NCBI GenBank assembly: GCA_029531795.1
Contig: JAPEIS010000001.1
Span: 4,030,001-4,094,000, forward strand
Reading direction: 5' to 3'
Length of the DNA: 64,000 nt
DNA from: Sclerotinia nivalis
Taxonomy: Eukaryota; Ascomycota; Leotiomycetes; Helotiales; Sclerotiniaceae
Below, piece by piece: positions 21,043 through 35,495 of the stretch (its first letter is position 1; every line of letters starts with the position of its first letter). Under the pieces are notes generated by a model. That model was not told the origin of the DNA, did no database searches, and worked only from the letters and a program-made list of their open reading frames with translations. The translations under genes and the position numbers were made by a program.

Positions 21043-23838
21043 TTATAGCTTGTCATAGTACTATTGAAATGATTAGTAAAAGTATTGTCCAAGGAATAGT
21101 GGTTTGAACTTACGTTCTCGTAACCTGGAACCTCAACCTTGAGACCCTTACGTTTACGGAGCTCTTGGACGATCTGTCCAGTCTTTGAGGTGGCGTCAAT
21201 TGGCGATCCACCTGGGAGAATTTGCCAATGATCGAAGATGGATTGTGGGAAAGCTTGACCAGAGGTGTGCGAACGGAGATCAGCATTGAAACCGAAAGAT
21301 TCACCGACTGGCAAGTATGCCTTAATGGTGAAAAGAGGAGTTCCTGGACGTTGCTCCTCAGCGAAGACGTGGCCTCTTCTTCTGGTGAGAACACCATATA
21401 CACCACCCATGGCAGATTCTGGTACTTGAATCTCGACCAAGAAGACTGGCTCGAGGAGACCTGGCTCAGCCAAGAGAGCTGAAGCGTACAAGACACGACG
21501 GGTAGTTGGCATGACTTGTCCGGAACCACGATGGATAGCATCAGCGTGGAGGGTAACATCCATGATGTTGAATCTGCAAGATCTCATTGGCTCTTCGGCA
21601 ATTGGACCTTCTCTTGAAGCCCATTGGAAACCGGAGACGACGGAATCCTTGATTTCGTTCAAGTATTGAACAGCCTTGGTTTGATCAACCAACAAGTTGG
21701 AACCGTTGGTATCTGGACCGAAACACCAAATCTTACGGGCATCAGTGACATCCCATCCGTGCTCATCGGCCAAAATACGGGCACGAGCCTTGAAATCATC
21801 ACGGGGACCAATCTTTCCAGCCTCGATCTGCTTGGAAACCTCCTCGTCGAGAGGCTCGGCAATCATGTAAAGACGGTTGTGCTTGTTGGGGGATTTGGAG
21901 AGGGCAGTCATGCTGGACTTGCTAGTGACGGTCTCACGGTATGGAACGACAGGGTCGGAGATACGGAGAGGTACACCGGCGTGGTCCTCCTCGAGATCCT
22001 TCAAGCAAATTTCCAAATGCAACTCACCGGCACCAGCAACAACGTGCTCACCGGATTCGGAGATGAATGTCAACACACAAGGATCGGACTTGGAGAGACG
22101 CTTGAGACCTTCGACAAGCTTGGGGAGATCTTGAGCGTTCTTAACCTCGACTGAACGTTGGACGACAGGGGAGACGGAGAACTTCATGACCTTCAAGTTG
22201 TGGGCGGTGTCACTGGTGGTGAGGGTACCAGACTTCAACAAGAATTGATCGATACCGACCAATCCGAGAATGTTACCGGCTGGGACATCATCGATAGGGT
22301 CGACCTTACCACCCATCATGAGAACGACACGTTGGATGGCCTTGATGAACAAGTCATCCTTCTTGCCAGGGGTGTAGTTAGGACCCTGGATGCGGACCTT
22401 CAAACCGGAACGGACGGTACCAGCGAAGACACGACCGAAAGCGTAGAAACGACCCTTATCAGATGTTGGTACCATCTTGGAGACGTACAACATGAGAGGT
22501 GCCTTGGGGTCACAGTCACGGATACCAATGCAGGCCTCATCATCTGGAGGACCCTCATACAATGTCTCGGCACGGTACTTTTGAGCGGTAACTGGGGATG
22601 GGAGATGGAGAATCAACATCTCCAAAAGAGCATCGGCAGCTGGCAAGAAAGTACGCATAATAACCTTGAGAAGTTGCTTGCCCTCCTTATCTTTGTCATC
22701 AGGAGAAAGCTTAATGTTGAGCTTCTCGAGGAGAGTTGGGATCTCGTCCTTCTTGAAGTTCATGACGGCAGCGAAGATACGGAAGATAGGGTCGAGGATG
22801 AACTGGTTGAAAGCACGCTCCAATTCCTTACCCTCGTGGGAAGACTTGGTGGTCCACTTCTTGGTATATGGGTTGAAGTAGTTGTCGCCCCAAAGACGCT
22901 CCATCATCTTGTTTCTGTCAACACCGAATTTTTTGGCGTATCTTTGAGCGAATTGTCTGATGGTGAAAGCCCAGCCGTGAAGACCGGAACCGAAAGCGAC
23001 CGTTCCCTTACCTGGGTAAACTTGAACATCTCCCAAAGTTTTATCGAAGTAGGTAGAGATGACGACGTTAACGGACTCGATGGTTCTCGAGAAAGACTGG
23101 TAAAGATCTTCCTTGGAGACTTGCAATTCGAGGAGAGCACGATCGACCTTGTTGATGATAACAACAGGCTTGATACGCTCACCAAGAGCTTGACGAAGGA
23201 CAGTCTCGGTTTGCACGCACACACCTTCGATGGTATCGACGACAACGAGAGCACCATCAGTGACACGGAGAGCAGCAGTAACTTCAGAGGAGAAATCAAC
23301 GTGACCGGGGGAATCGATCAAGTTGATCAAGAAATCTCTTCCGTCGGTCTTTTGGCCAACAATGTCCTTCAAGTCCTCGTCATCTGCGAGGTTACCATAC
23401 AGGGAGATGGCAGTAGACTTGATTGTGATACCACGCTCTTGTTCATCGGGACGAGTATCGGTAGCTCTGGCGTCACCAGCCTTTGCGGCGGAGATAATAC
23501 CAGCCTTGGAGAGCAAGGAATCGGTAAGGGTGGACTTTCCGTGGTCGACGTGGGCAATGACGGACATGTTACGAACGTTCGTAGCCTTGTCCATCAATTG
23601 GCGGACCTCCTCAACGGTGAAGCTATATTGAGAGAACAGTTGTTAGCAAACAATCCATTGTATTGTCGATAACATGAGCTTATCTCCGATTCCTCCATCT
23701 GGAGTTTTCATCTCAGGATTTTCGATCCATCAAAGCAAGTAGACTTGAAGGTACTCTTGAGGATTTGCGATAAATGGTCGATCTTTTCATCTGCCATGGA
23801 TAATATGATGTTAAAAGAATATATACTTACTTAACCAT
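21043..23838 (-). CDS. EFT2: Translation elongation factor 2 (EF-2)
   Basis: GTPase that drives ribosomal translocation in the cytosol. Three exons were resolved: 23831-23838 (ATG GTT AA), intron 23623-23830, exon 21114-23622, intron 21061-21113, exon 21043-21060. The joined product is 844 residues, starting [21 protein letters not shown] and ending VPGYENYYDKL, both textbook EF-2 ends. GTPase motifs are AHVDHGKS (G1), DSPGHVDF (G3) and NKVDR (G4). The diphthamide loop reads [12 protein letters not shown], with the modified His near residue 700. Without splicing the frame starts late and runs on into a 40-residue false tail. The first coding exon is only 8 nt, followed by a 208-bp intron; long 5' introns are frequent in highly expressed fungal genes. 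Confidence 0.98.
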
Positions 23839-25094
23839 GTTGACGGTGGTGCTTCAATAAGCTGATTAAAGAAGATGTATTGATTTGTCGTTCGACACAC
23901 GCTCGAACGATTAGATACTTGGAGTGGTTTGTTGGACCACTTGAAGTATCGTGAATAAAATTGTAGATACCTGCTACAGACCCAAAAGTAAATGGGGATA
24001 GAGAGATAATACAAGGAAAGATTTGGTGATACTTTCGATGTAAAATGAGAGGAAGAAGGAAGAGGGGAAGAAAAGGAAGTTCCTAAAAGGTGGGCAAGAA
24101 TTTGGTAGGAAAAGATCTCAGGTGGGGCAGCTTTTAAAGTGGCGGGGTTTAGAATTGTACTGTAATCTGGAAATTTTTCACTTGTTTTGCAGGTGACTAG
24201 GCAACTATAGTTCATGCCTTAAAAGGGTTAGTGCCCTAGTACCTAAGCTTTAATGGAGTAAACATGTTACCTAGGTACAGCAGAGAGAGTATTTATGTAG
24301 GTAGGTATGTAGTTCATTCTCATTTATCAAGTTTTTACCAAGTTTATGAAGTGAATGAATTTTATCTATATTTTGATTAATTGATTTGTTAGGTATTTGG
24401 GAATTCATTCCTTTCATTTCTTTCATACGTGCATGCATTCATATGTGGTGGTAGATGATTAGAAAGCATCTTATCATTCTCTACTAATAATAAATCATAA
24501 ACTCCCACTCTTTACTTCATACTTAGTGGGGTACATAAATCAATATGCCGAAGTTTGATTGGTGCATGAGGTTCCCAGTCTTTAGAGTTGTCAGTAATAC
24601 TGCTTTAGGAAGATCTCTCCTCGGGTTATCAAATCAAAAATAATCAATTCTGGAATTGAGCACATGTTCATCAGTAACCCATAACCATAACCGCACAAAG
24701 GAGCACCTTTAAAAGTCCCATTTGCCCCTCGTTCTGACTCACCGCCCCCATCGGCATGACAAATCCGGATATCAAGAATTGAGGTAAGTTCAATCAAGAT
24801 ACTATTATGTTCAATCATTATGTAAATTATGAATGAGTCATCGCTTAATACAATCATTCATGTTACTCCAAAACAAGTGAAATTTATATGAAGGACAATA
24901 AAGTGAATATGTATATTATCAAAGCTATGGAAGGAAGCGTTCTATCTATGTATACACTCGACCACCCAGTCAAGGACCAACAAAGCCCTCCATTAAAAGA
25001 CTCATTTCCCCAACTCCTTCGCTATCATTTATAAAGATCATATGCCAAACAGATACATGAAAAGGGGTTTATAATAAAGAAGAAAGAAACGCAA
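23839..25094. other. EF-2 promoter region and Csf1 3' flank
   Basis: About 1.25 kb between the EF-2 start and the stop of the next minus-strand gene. Short purine runs (GAGAGGAAGAAGGAAGAGGGG near 24048) are CT tracts on the coding strand just upstream of EF-2, a common feature of strong fungal promoters. Open frames here are not convincing. Confidence 0.55.
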
Positions 25095-28000
25095 TCAAGA
25101 GGACCCCAAAATCTTTGCATAAGCATCTTCTACCTCCCCAGCCAATTCTAACAACGCCACAATCACTATTTGATGTGTAAGATTTGGAAGTCGTTCTCGT
25201 TGTAACCCGAAAAATTCTAATGGTGGCGTCGCCTCACCTAGACTCTGAAGAAGAGGTGTCTCGATGATTGGAGGTACTAGGGCTGAATATTCATATTTCG
25301 ACAAAGGAACGTTGACTTCGGCTGTAATCTTTTGTTGCTTGCCTTCCTTACTTTGTGGATCTTCTGCATTTGGTACACCTGTGATTTTTAGGGCTGATGG
25401 TGGTAGAGGCTTTCCTAGTCTTTGCGCGAGAGCCTTTGTATGTGTTGCGTACATGCTACGAATATAGCTGACACGAGAATAATTCCATCCAACCTCAACT
25501 TTCCCTTCAAAGGAGCTTTTGAATATGTAGTCGATATGGTTAGAGCCAGGCATTTGCCAGGTTTGCATCGTAGCCTCGACTTGGGGAACTTTTAATATGG
25601 TGCCTCCCCGAGATCCAGTGACACTTTCAACCACATCTTCCACAGAAAGGTCACTAACAGACTTTGGCGCCTCAACTTGCTTCACTCCAGCAAGCCCAAT
25701 ACGAAGCTGACCCAGAGTGAGACCCAAGATACTATGGATTTTTCCTTGATCCATGGTTACCGCAAATCTTGCCTGTGCATTGAGTGCCTCGACCTTGAAG
25801 ACTTGGTGGTCTGAGAATGTGCTCGGAAATGCCGCTACATTCAATGCTTTCAGTGTGACGATCACATCAGTGTGTAACGAGACGGGTGATTTCGATTTTT
25901 CTATCTTCGGTTCTATCGAGGGTGTTTTGGGATGAGGTGGCATTGTCTGCGATACTGATTTACGCTTTATGTATCTTTCGATTTCCGACAGGGACGTTTC
26001 ATAATTACTCTTTTTCTCTTGGGCAAGTCGCAGGAAGGCTTGATAGAGTGCAAGCGCCTGCGCTGCGGTCGTTGCGGTGCAAAATATTTGAACTGCTTCC
26101 CCATCTAAAATGGCAACCAGCCGATCACCCTTAGCTTGGGAGCCATTGCGAACATTATACATGAGGAATTCGAAAGATCTGATATCCGCGACCAAGAAAG
26201 CCTGATAATCGAAAGCAGCTTTGACTCGTAATTGGCTGAAACCCAAAGAGCCTTGTACTAGCGGTGTTTGATTCAAGGCTTTCTCGCGTGCTGGCCATTG
26301 TATCGAGGTGCGTACTTTGAAATCCTGAAGTGCCACAAACCCACTCATCCTGCCGGAGCTGTCAACCCCGACTTTATCAAAGCCAAGACATAAATTTTGC
26401 TCCCAGTCCGAGTTCTTTTTCGATGAGATCCAAAAGTTGGATATGACAAAGGCGGATTTGCCAATAGCCTGACCAAGATCCAGTTGAACGTCAAGCTCAG
26501 CGATAGAGACTGTAGCGTTCCAAGGAAAAGCACCAGTCGCTGCCACTTGCTGGTATCTCTGCACGAGAAATGTTGACGATTGTGAATTGTCGGGTGACGA
26601 TACTGGAGCTGTAGAGCCTTCGCGCATCTCTGGGGGCACCCAGATCTCTCTGAAAAGTAGAAAGTCTTGTAATTGCTTGGCATTGAATAAGACCTTCATG
26701 GGACTGATTTTCAATATTGCAGACAATCCACTGGTGCCACTCACATGCTTACTATTCATTAGAGACAGGAAGATTGATTCTACATCAAAACTCCCAGTAG
26801 ATTCCCTAGAGTAGACATGCTGTACTGAAGCTTGCAGCCTCGTGAAAGCGACAGATGCAGCAAAGAAATGACCATGCTCGGTGGAACGGACCGTGTTAAT
26901 CGTCATATAAATCTCATCAAATCGAGCACTAGCAGCGACGCGTGCTATAGGCTGACAACTAAGGGTGAACTCTTGCTGACAAATTCTAAGTCCCAAATTT
27001 AGTTTGGTGCGGCCAAGAACAGTACTCGGATCCGCTGCCAATATGTTATCGTCGTCGGAGCTCATGAATTTTTGAGGTGACGGTTTCGGCACCAACTTCT
27101 TATCCTTGCCATCTTCACTTACAATGTCTTTGACAGAGGAGGATATCTCTAGGATAAGAGGGACAACCGACGGGTACAGTATATTTGTGGAAGCATCGAC
27201 TTTGACCTCAGCATTCAAGGAGGGGTCATCTAGACCATTATCTGTATACTCCACCTTCCAAGCCAGGCCAGGCGCGCGTAATACTGTGCTGCTGCCCGCA
27301 TCTGTATGAGTAAATTGCCCGTACCTCCCAGTCTGGGCCCCTTGGTTCGCCGTGCCTGCTTGATTTGGCTGTGTAGTCTCTGTCACTTTCCGACCTGACA
27401 GATATACGACAGCTCCAGCAAAATCTGCATCCACCAATAGAGACTCCATCCGTTTCTTACCAAAGAAGGGCTGTCTCTTGTTGTCTAGCGTTGGAGATGG
27501 TAGTGTTAGTGATGAGCTTGTGCTCCAGGTAGCTGATGCTACCCGTACCAATTCCACAGCAGATCCTATTGATCGTTGAAGTTCAGCGGCAGGTATGATG
27601 AATCGAGAAGTCAGTCGCAAGTCAAGGGATTTCCCTGCCGCTTGAAATGCTAACCTACGAGTATTCTGTCCAGAAATATATCCAACATTAAAGATTACCT
27701 CCGGCAACAAAGCTGAATTGAGTGACCGTTGGATTTTATCCTGTGAAGAGGGTACCATTTGCAGTTGTAAGTCTTCTATGGTAAGTCGAGCAGAGTTCTC
27801 CTTCCTTGTCGATAGATGAACGCGGTTCAATGACAGAACCAAATTTTCTTTTTCAGAGTGCGAGACGCGATCATTTTCTGCAGTGCCAACTAGCCAGCTA
27901 ATTTGGATATTGAGTAATTCAAGAGTGTACATTGAGGCGAACATAATGGTTGAGGTTGAGCCGGCGATACTATCGTAATCTTTAGGCTCGTCGTTAACTA

Positions 28001-31000
28001 TAATCCTTGGTTTTGACTTGCGAAATTTTTTGAAATATTGTTTCTCGCGCGTAAAGTCAATGTCTTTGATTTTATTTTGCAAATGACCCATGACCTCTAC
28101 CACGGAAGATGCAGTTTCGGCGAAAAGGTTAATCTCGAGGCCATTACTCGTAAGATTGAACGATCTCACGTCATCCCCAATCTCGTTCTTCTTGCTCGTG
28201 GCAGTCAAGAAAGCAGCAAATGCAAGATTCCCGCAGGGTTCCATATTCCCGTTATTTAGACGAGATAATTCGAACAATATGCGGTGCAGATTTATATGAA
28301 TCTCCGGAAACTCATATGTTGGCCCACGTGTCTCCAGCCTGTTAGCAACTAGAAGTTGCACGCATTCAACATTGAATCCCAGTTTTGCCGTTGTTTTCCC
28401 GTCTCGCGACGGTTCCGCATTTGCATAGATATCCAAGCCCGCAAAGGTCAGGTGAGCGTCGTAAATAAGGGCAGGGCCGACTTTTGGGGGTGAAGCAGGC
28501 ACTGGACTGCCGCTTGTGTCGAATAATTCCTCAACATGTGCTTGTATTGCTTTTATATCGTCGCGAATATCTGAGACAACGCTAGATATCTCTGGCCGAT
28601 TGAGAGCAGTCGAGAGACTATGAAGAGCAGCTGCATCGAGCTCTATGGGTTCTACAGAAGCGAATATTGAAATCCTATTCTCTTCCTCAGACATGCTGCT
28701 AATTATACGGCCGTTAGTTGGCGGCATTTGCAACATCGAAATACTTTGCTGTTTATCGTTTTGTGCTGTTTGAACATCATGTGAGTGCTCCTTGATATCG
28801 AAATCGAAAACAATTTCGGACCCAATCTGAGCTGCCAAGGAGGCCCTAGCAATAATACCTGAAATAGTATATGTCAAAGATTGTATGAGAGGTATGCTGA
28901 TTTGATACATATCGAGGAACAGTGCCAAGTGAATTTTGTTGATCGACTTTCGTTCTTGAACACTGGACGGCGATACAATCGACGGTGACGTAGGCCGTTT
29001 AGCTGTTGGGAGTTTCGTTACCAAACGGTGAAGCTGCGCGACTTCATCTCCAATTACTAGGTCCAAGACTTCAATAAGTGCCACGATATCTTGCTGGACT
29101 ATGAATGACAATTCTTGCGAATTTGCTGCAACTTTGAAAACGTTCATAGGGATTCCGTTGAGCATTGAATCTTCATATGAGACATATACACTAGGATTCC
29201 GCAACTGATATAGACTTAGTGGCTGTGAATGGCTCTGGATCCTCGAGGTGACAGCTTCTGCGGCGAGCATGACATTTAACATAGTCGTATTGGCAATTTC
29301 CTCTGTCAAAACAATGGAGACTTTCAAGCCTTTGCTAATAGAAACAGCTTTAAGGTTAATTGTGTCTAGAGTGATAGAACCTTTATCTGTTGCAATCACG
29401 ATTTGAAGATTCTCCTTTGGTTTTACTTTTGGGCGAGCTAGCATGATTGGCGAAGGTCTTCCTGGTACTGGTACGTTCGACTCACTTTGTTGATATAATC
29501 TCGAGATATCTTGTGCGAGCTCACACAGCTCCCAATTTAGATTGATTGATACATCCTCACAAAATACATGTAGGACGGTATTCTGTACAGTGTCTGCATC
29601 CGAGTGATGCTGTGAAACAGATACTGGGGACGCAATGGGAGAAAATGTAGTTGTGACTGACGCACTAGCCGTCAAAGAAGACAATGCAATCTCATTTTGC
29701 TTTGGGCCTGGATCAATCACAAGCCTTACGAGTTCTGTTCTAAATGATACGTTTATGCCTGGTGCTTCCGAGATGGCTGTGGAAGCACTATTCTTGGCAA
29801 GACCAAAAACATTGCTCATGAGAACACAAGTGCCAAGGTTACTGAGATCCCAGCTCCTCCATTGAGCAAAGCTGGCAATAACTCGCTGTGCAGCGTCTTC
29901 GGGCACACTTTCTGCATTGTTTGCGCAACGGGTCATGATATCGAGCTGTGCAGATGTACCAAGAATGGAATACATGTGTCGAAGCCGAGCAATCACTTTC
30001 CAGGAATCATGAGTCCTCAAATGTTTTTGTGCACTCCGGAGGACATAAGCCGGCCTTGTCAAAAACAATGGGTCTGTTGCATGTTCTCCTGCAGTTGCAA
30101 CGAGATAGGTAAAAAGCTGGAGGCGATTTCGTTGCTGGCTTAATCTAGATGTAAATGTCTCACCTACACGATCAGCGAGGACATTGGTGCGATGAACCAA
30201 TGAGGCAAGGTACTCGACCTTGCTGCTAGCAGTATTGACCTCAATAGTTTTGAATATCACATTTGCCGCTGTGTTATTGCCAGAAGCAATCCAGAACACG
30301 ACATCCTCGAAGATGACGTTGACGGCTGCTTGTGGATCGTTCAGATCGCCAAACCGTTCATTGGCGGCAACAACAGCAGAGCCAAGGGATAAATGAATCG
30401 CAGAGGATTGCCGATCTGATTGGGCAGCGAGGACATTCGACGTTCCAGTCGTTTCATTTCTTGCGGTAATAGCAAGCTGCGAAACAGAGAGGTCGTACTG
30501 ATCATGCGTGTCACTCTCACCACTGCTTGAGTCACGCGCATCTGGTGAATTTAAGAAGCGAAGACATATGCCTGGAGTCCGCACAGCTATATCGAGAACC
30601 TCGCCATTCGTTTTGTCTTTTTTGTCCAAACCAAATATCTCACCAATAGAACTAATCTGGAGATCATCTATCATATCAACGGGATCTACGGGTTGTATTG
30701 CTGAAAGTAGGCCCGCAACAGCTCCTACAGCCTTCGGACTTAGCACTGCCTTGATGCCACAAGGCATTTCCACGATAAAACTGACGTGGGTTGCATCCTG
30801 GCCAACTCGATCTGGCTGTATATCTCCTAGATTCATGCGAGGTGATCTCATGGCATTTTCGTTTTGGGTTTCGGGGTCCAGGGCCGGGAGATCCTTAAGG
30901 TCTGGTTCTACGGCCGCGAGGGGAAAGTATGGTGCAATGTAGGAGCTCGAGAAGGTGACACTGGAAGGAGGGAGACCTTTGGGCTCGCCGACAGCACTAT

Positions 31001-34000
31001 AGAATGAAGATTGACGACCGGTTGAGACAGAAAGATCTCTGAGATGAGATTGACCAGCCTGTATACTTCTGGAGCGAGGAGCCGAAATCGATGTTCCCTC
31101 ATTATTGAACGAGTGAGGTCGAACAATGCTCCGATCGCTTCTGAAACTTGAACTAGAAGCGGTCAAGAACGAGCTCTTACGCCCCGTTTCAGGTCGATTC
31201 CTGCGCACCGACGATACCTTGGAGGACATTTCGGAAGTAAATGACCTGTTTTGACTAAGCCCATCATTACAGGAGATTGGAGGGGGCATTGGCGGAACAC
31301 ACATGGCAGGCGAGTAGACATTGTCTCGGTCTATATCTGTCGTGACATAATCATGTAAGAGGAAGTCGGTTCTGTGTGTTCTTCTATCATGGCGCCTTAA
31401 GTGCTCTTGCTGCAATCGGCGGTCTTCCACAAATGCAAGCTTCTTCTGGATCATTCCAAAGGAGATGGTTGTCTGAACAAGGCCGTGCGTCTCTACAGGA
31501 TGTTGTGTTCTCGACCTGTGCCTTGACGCTGATTCCGCATCAACGCAGCCAATGTTCAAGTTTGGTATTTGAAGATCCAGTTTTTTGGAATAATGAGATC
31601 CAGCCCAATCATCGAAATTCAGAGTAATCTTAGAGGTAGAAAAAAGAAAGGCTGCCTCTTCAACATGTATCCAAATGCGAATAGAATCGACTGAGGCGCG
31701 AAGAAAAGTTACATCGTGCAACAATAGCTCAGCAGTGAGTGGCAGAGCATTTTCATCATCATCGAAGGAAAATGCAAGCGCCTTAGCCCCTCCAAGTAAT
31801 CGCACAAAAAATTCACTTGTACACTCACCAGTGATTGCACCTACTCCAAAATCCCAATTACAGACATAAGTTGGTTCAGTAGGAGGTAAACCAAAAAGGC
31901 GATTGCCTGAGATGTTAAGACCATCCACGAAGAGTTGGGTTCCAGATGTTGCGCTCACAAGGGACATTCTACCATCATTCTCCGTACCCAAGGAGAAGGC
32001 CAATGTGCTCAGCTCTACATCCAGGTCCATGTAGTAGTTAGTGAAGCGGAGATCAGCAGCCAATGTCGCAATATCTATGCGCACATGGCTCTTTGCAGAA
32101 TACAAATTTGCAGGCAAAATTACACTAGATTCGTCGGCAGATACGCTCAAGATTACATCTAAATCATTGCTCTTCTTGTGAGGTTGAACATTTGTGGCTT
32201 CTTGGCTGCTAGCGGTTTTTACACGAATAGCGTCTTGGTGTTCCTCCAAGGTTCTGAAGTGGATATCATCGCCGAAGTAATTATCTTTCACCTTAAGGTA
32301 ATATCGTAAAACGAATCCGTAAAATTGAGCTGTAGCCCCACTACCGTACACATCAAGTATAAGTGTATCAGTATTGCTGGACGAAGTAGTTGCACAATAC
32401 TGATACTTCCCACCAAGTTTTAAAGTGTCGAGTTGGGCTATTTCTGTGGAATTAACAAAGGTCGCCTGCGTATTCCATGGAGGTACATGCAAATTCAACC
32501 CACCCTGCTTAGCCAAAACATCAAATGATATATCATTTCGATGGGGTCGAAAGGTATCAATTGGAATGCAAATATCTGCGATAAGCGACTCTCCGAAAAT
32601 GATGATGAAGGTATTGTCGTCAAAATCGGCAGGATTATTGATTATATTGGAGTCATTGACGTTGAGGTAGATTCTAAACCCTTGAAGGTTGAGATTCACC
32701 AAGTACCGAAATGGCGTAAATGTGAGATATTCCGGCGGCGGCCCGGTGGCCCAGTCAGCAACAAGATCTGTGAGGAGGAAGACATGTTCCCTCAAGATGA
32801 AGAGTTCCAATCCGCGACTACCAATATCGAACTTCCATGTTCGGAAACCATTCCACTGCAAAGGGTTCGACATATCGCAGCTTATAACATTCCCACTGGA
32901 TCTCCATAGTAGGCCGTGGTTAACACTAGTAGTAATCTCCGTGTTAGGCAAATCCAACTGAAGCTTATTTGAAAATCCAGACTCCCCCGCCACCATATCC
33001 ATAAGGTACCGAACTGTCGCATTTGCGCCAACCTTAATATCAAGCCAACCAAACGGGCGAACCTGAACCTCAGGTCCAGGGGCGCCCTTATCATCTTTTC
33101 TCCTGCGACCTCTGTTACTAGTCCGTTTCCGTTCGCTTTGGCGGGCACCCGTGGTATCTGCTTGCTTTGTCCATTTCCAATTCTTTGATTCCTCTCTAAT
33201 TGGCACTCGAAGCGTTGTCTCGTGGTCAAGTTCGATGTAAAGTTTGAACTGTGTTGGGACTCTATATTCACCAGGCTCAATCATCTCGGCGGGAGAGGCA
33301 TCTTTACACAGACTTGGAAAGAAGACCCGCTGAATTTCCGCACGCTGTCTATCTGCCCAAGGACCGTAATTAATAATTGCCCCTTCTAAGTAAAGATCAA
33401 TCCCCCATTCAGGGGGAACATCGCCATTGATATTATTGTATGTTGATTTTGACACTTCACTACGTCGTTGAACCTTGCCTGGGACATCCCAATAAAAGTT
33501 CATTGTTGCCATAGGACTATCAGCTATAGTGGTGACTGTTGCATATTCGTTGGAGGACCACTGCGCCTTGTCGTCCTGCTCACTCTCATCTAGATATCTC
33601 GAAAGCCCTTGCCAGTTGTCTGGATTAGGGCGTCCTTGGGTAGGTGAGTTTAAGCGGCTGTCATGAATAGACGAGAAAGACTCCACGGAACTTCTAAAGT
33701 AGGGTACGAGGTCTTGAATAGTATGCCATGCTCTTTTGCGCTGGCGATGGAAAAAGTTGTGAGAATGGGCGCGACGTGCACTGGGGTCTGACTGATCAAG
33801 ATCGCCGCGCTTAATTCGGCAGGCAGCCGAGGTCTGATCTTCCTTGTAGTCATGATTCGGTTGCATTTGTATAACGGGATGGTGGAAGCGAAAGTTTATG
33901 AGCTGCCTATATTGATCCAGTTTGGTGGACGCCGAGGCGTCCAGCTCTCCCTCCGCCTTGTCCATCTTAGCAACGAGCACGCTCTTAGTGTTTTCATTTC

Positions 34001-34949
34001 CTAGTACCAATGCAGCTTTGGAACATTCAACGTGGACGGGAAGGAACCTAAGCAAGAAAGTTGATTCCACAGTCGCATATGATTCGTTACTTCCCATAGC
34101 ATCGGCTGTTTGGGAGCGCGCTGGAGATTTACCGGGTTTACCTTCTACATAAGGTGTTCCAATCTTAACTTGTTCTTTCATATGAGACGGGGCGTTTTGA
34201 GAATCGCTTTTCGCCTCTTTGGACAAATCTCGCGCATTCCCATGATCATCTACAACGCCCTTCTTCCTTAACCTTACGTGCTGAGAGGGATCATCTCCGT
34301 GGCTATGCGCGACATGATCTGATTTCCCACGCTCTCCGGCAATTCCAGAAATAATGGCATCGTATGCCGCACTTCGGTTGTATACAAACCATTCGACTCC
34401 ATGCAAGACGATATTGATTCGACACGGCAGTTTCTTATTTTCTTTTGGGACCCCTTCCTGATCAATATCAGTATTAACCGTCGACTCATGCTCCTTCGTA
34501 AAATCATCATTCCTCAAATCCAATTCCCTCACGTTGCGGAGCCAATATGTCCATGTGATATATCCATTTTGTATCAATATAGTTTCATTGTTGCCATGAT
34601 ATCTAACACCCTTCAAGAACACGCGCCCTCCAAGGAGGGAGATTTGTAAAGCTTGAATGTCGATATAAACTCGATATTGACGCCATGTCCACACTCGAAG
34701 GCCCCATGATACGACGGCAGCGAAGACGCGATTGAAGTAAAAAAGGAAGAACAGTGTACTGTATCGAAAATTAGCTACGCCATACCAAATCTCAGCATAA
34801 GACCTACACAATTCCACAGACAATCAACTCAATAAGGAAAACCCTAAACTATTAGTTAGCTTCCCTTACGCCAGGAATGCAAAGAGTTACCAATTGAAGG
34901 CCAAATCCGGTCGCAAAGGGGACGCCGTCAAGCCACTACTGCTCGCCAT
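25095..34949 (-). CDS. CSF1: Csf1/BLTP1-family bridge-like lipid-transfer protein
   Basis: Giant rod-like proteins of this family (yeast Csf1, fly Tweek, human BLTP1) are anchored in the ER and carry lipids at membrane contacts. Yeast csf1 mutants ferment poorly in the cold. Three exons were resolved: 34891-34949, 34808-34843 and 25095-34758, with introns at 34844-34890 and 34759-34807, giving 3252 residues. The two small exons restore the N-terminus MASSSGLTASPLRPDLAFNW and the membrane anchor VFLIELIVCGIVTLFFLFYF. The conserved N-terminal block follows (QYRVYIDIQALQISLLGGRVFLKGVRYHG, GYITWTYWLRNV). The rest is long beta-rich repeat sequence with disordered inserts (about 150-200 and 1150-1290). 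The C-terminus (PPLEFFGLQRERLPNLTHQ) is conserved in fungal members as I recall them. The large last exon of 9.66 kb has no intron. Confidence 0.93.
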
Positions 34950-35495
34950 TCTTTAATGTTCTTTTGTGAAGTAAAATCCTATGCAACTCCGACTGAAATG
35001 CTCATGACTGCAAAGATTCCGGCCTCCATGCTACGCGTTGCATTGTCTCTCGAATATGATCGAACTTTCTCTTCAATCCCGAATGAGCCCTAAAGTCAGA
35101 GATCTGGCAGCTGAAGTGGTCAAAGTCGCATAGATCTCTTTCGTTGAATTGATGAAGCGCAAAATATTGAATAGTATATCCCATGAAGTGGAAGTGATAG
35201 GGGCCGGCCGCATTTGCCGCTCTAGAAGCTCCCACCGCCTTGGCAGAATTACGCACGCTTCGCCTCTAGTTCTGTCGACAAACTATACAGCGTGCCTATT
35301 TCACTGTGTAAATAGCTCTGAAACAATTAATTTGCAGAGAGTATAACATTCACTAGACTTATCATTCATTATTTACAGTATGAAGGAGAGTTTTGCAGAT
35401 CATGTTAGTCGCACAACTTGAGACCTTCAACTCGCCACAGATTATCTTGACCACGAGAGAGTGCCAACTTCATTGATACCCTTTCACCCTTCAAG
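34950..35495. promoter_or_regulatory. Shared promoter region between divergent Csf1 and TMEM184-like genes
   Basis: Only 546 bp separate the start codons of two head-to-head membrane-protein genes, so it must hold both promoters. Small open frames on both strands (such as 35002-35256 minus and 35149-35346 plus) have no recognisable content. No specific operator was identified. Confidence 0.5.

Noticed and set aside
22158..23672. 504-codon plus-strand open frame
   Set aside because: Lies entirely opposite EF-2; Gly/Asp/Leu/Val-rich composition is what the reverse complement of biased codons produces, and it matches no family.
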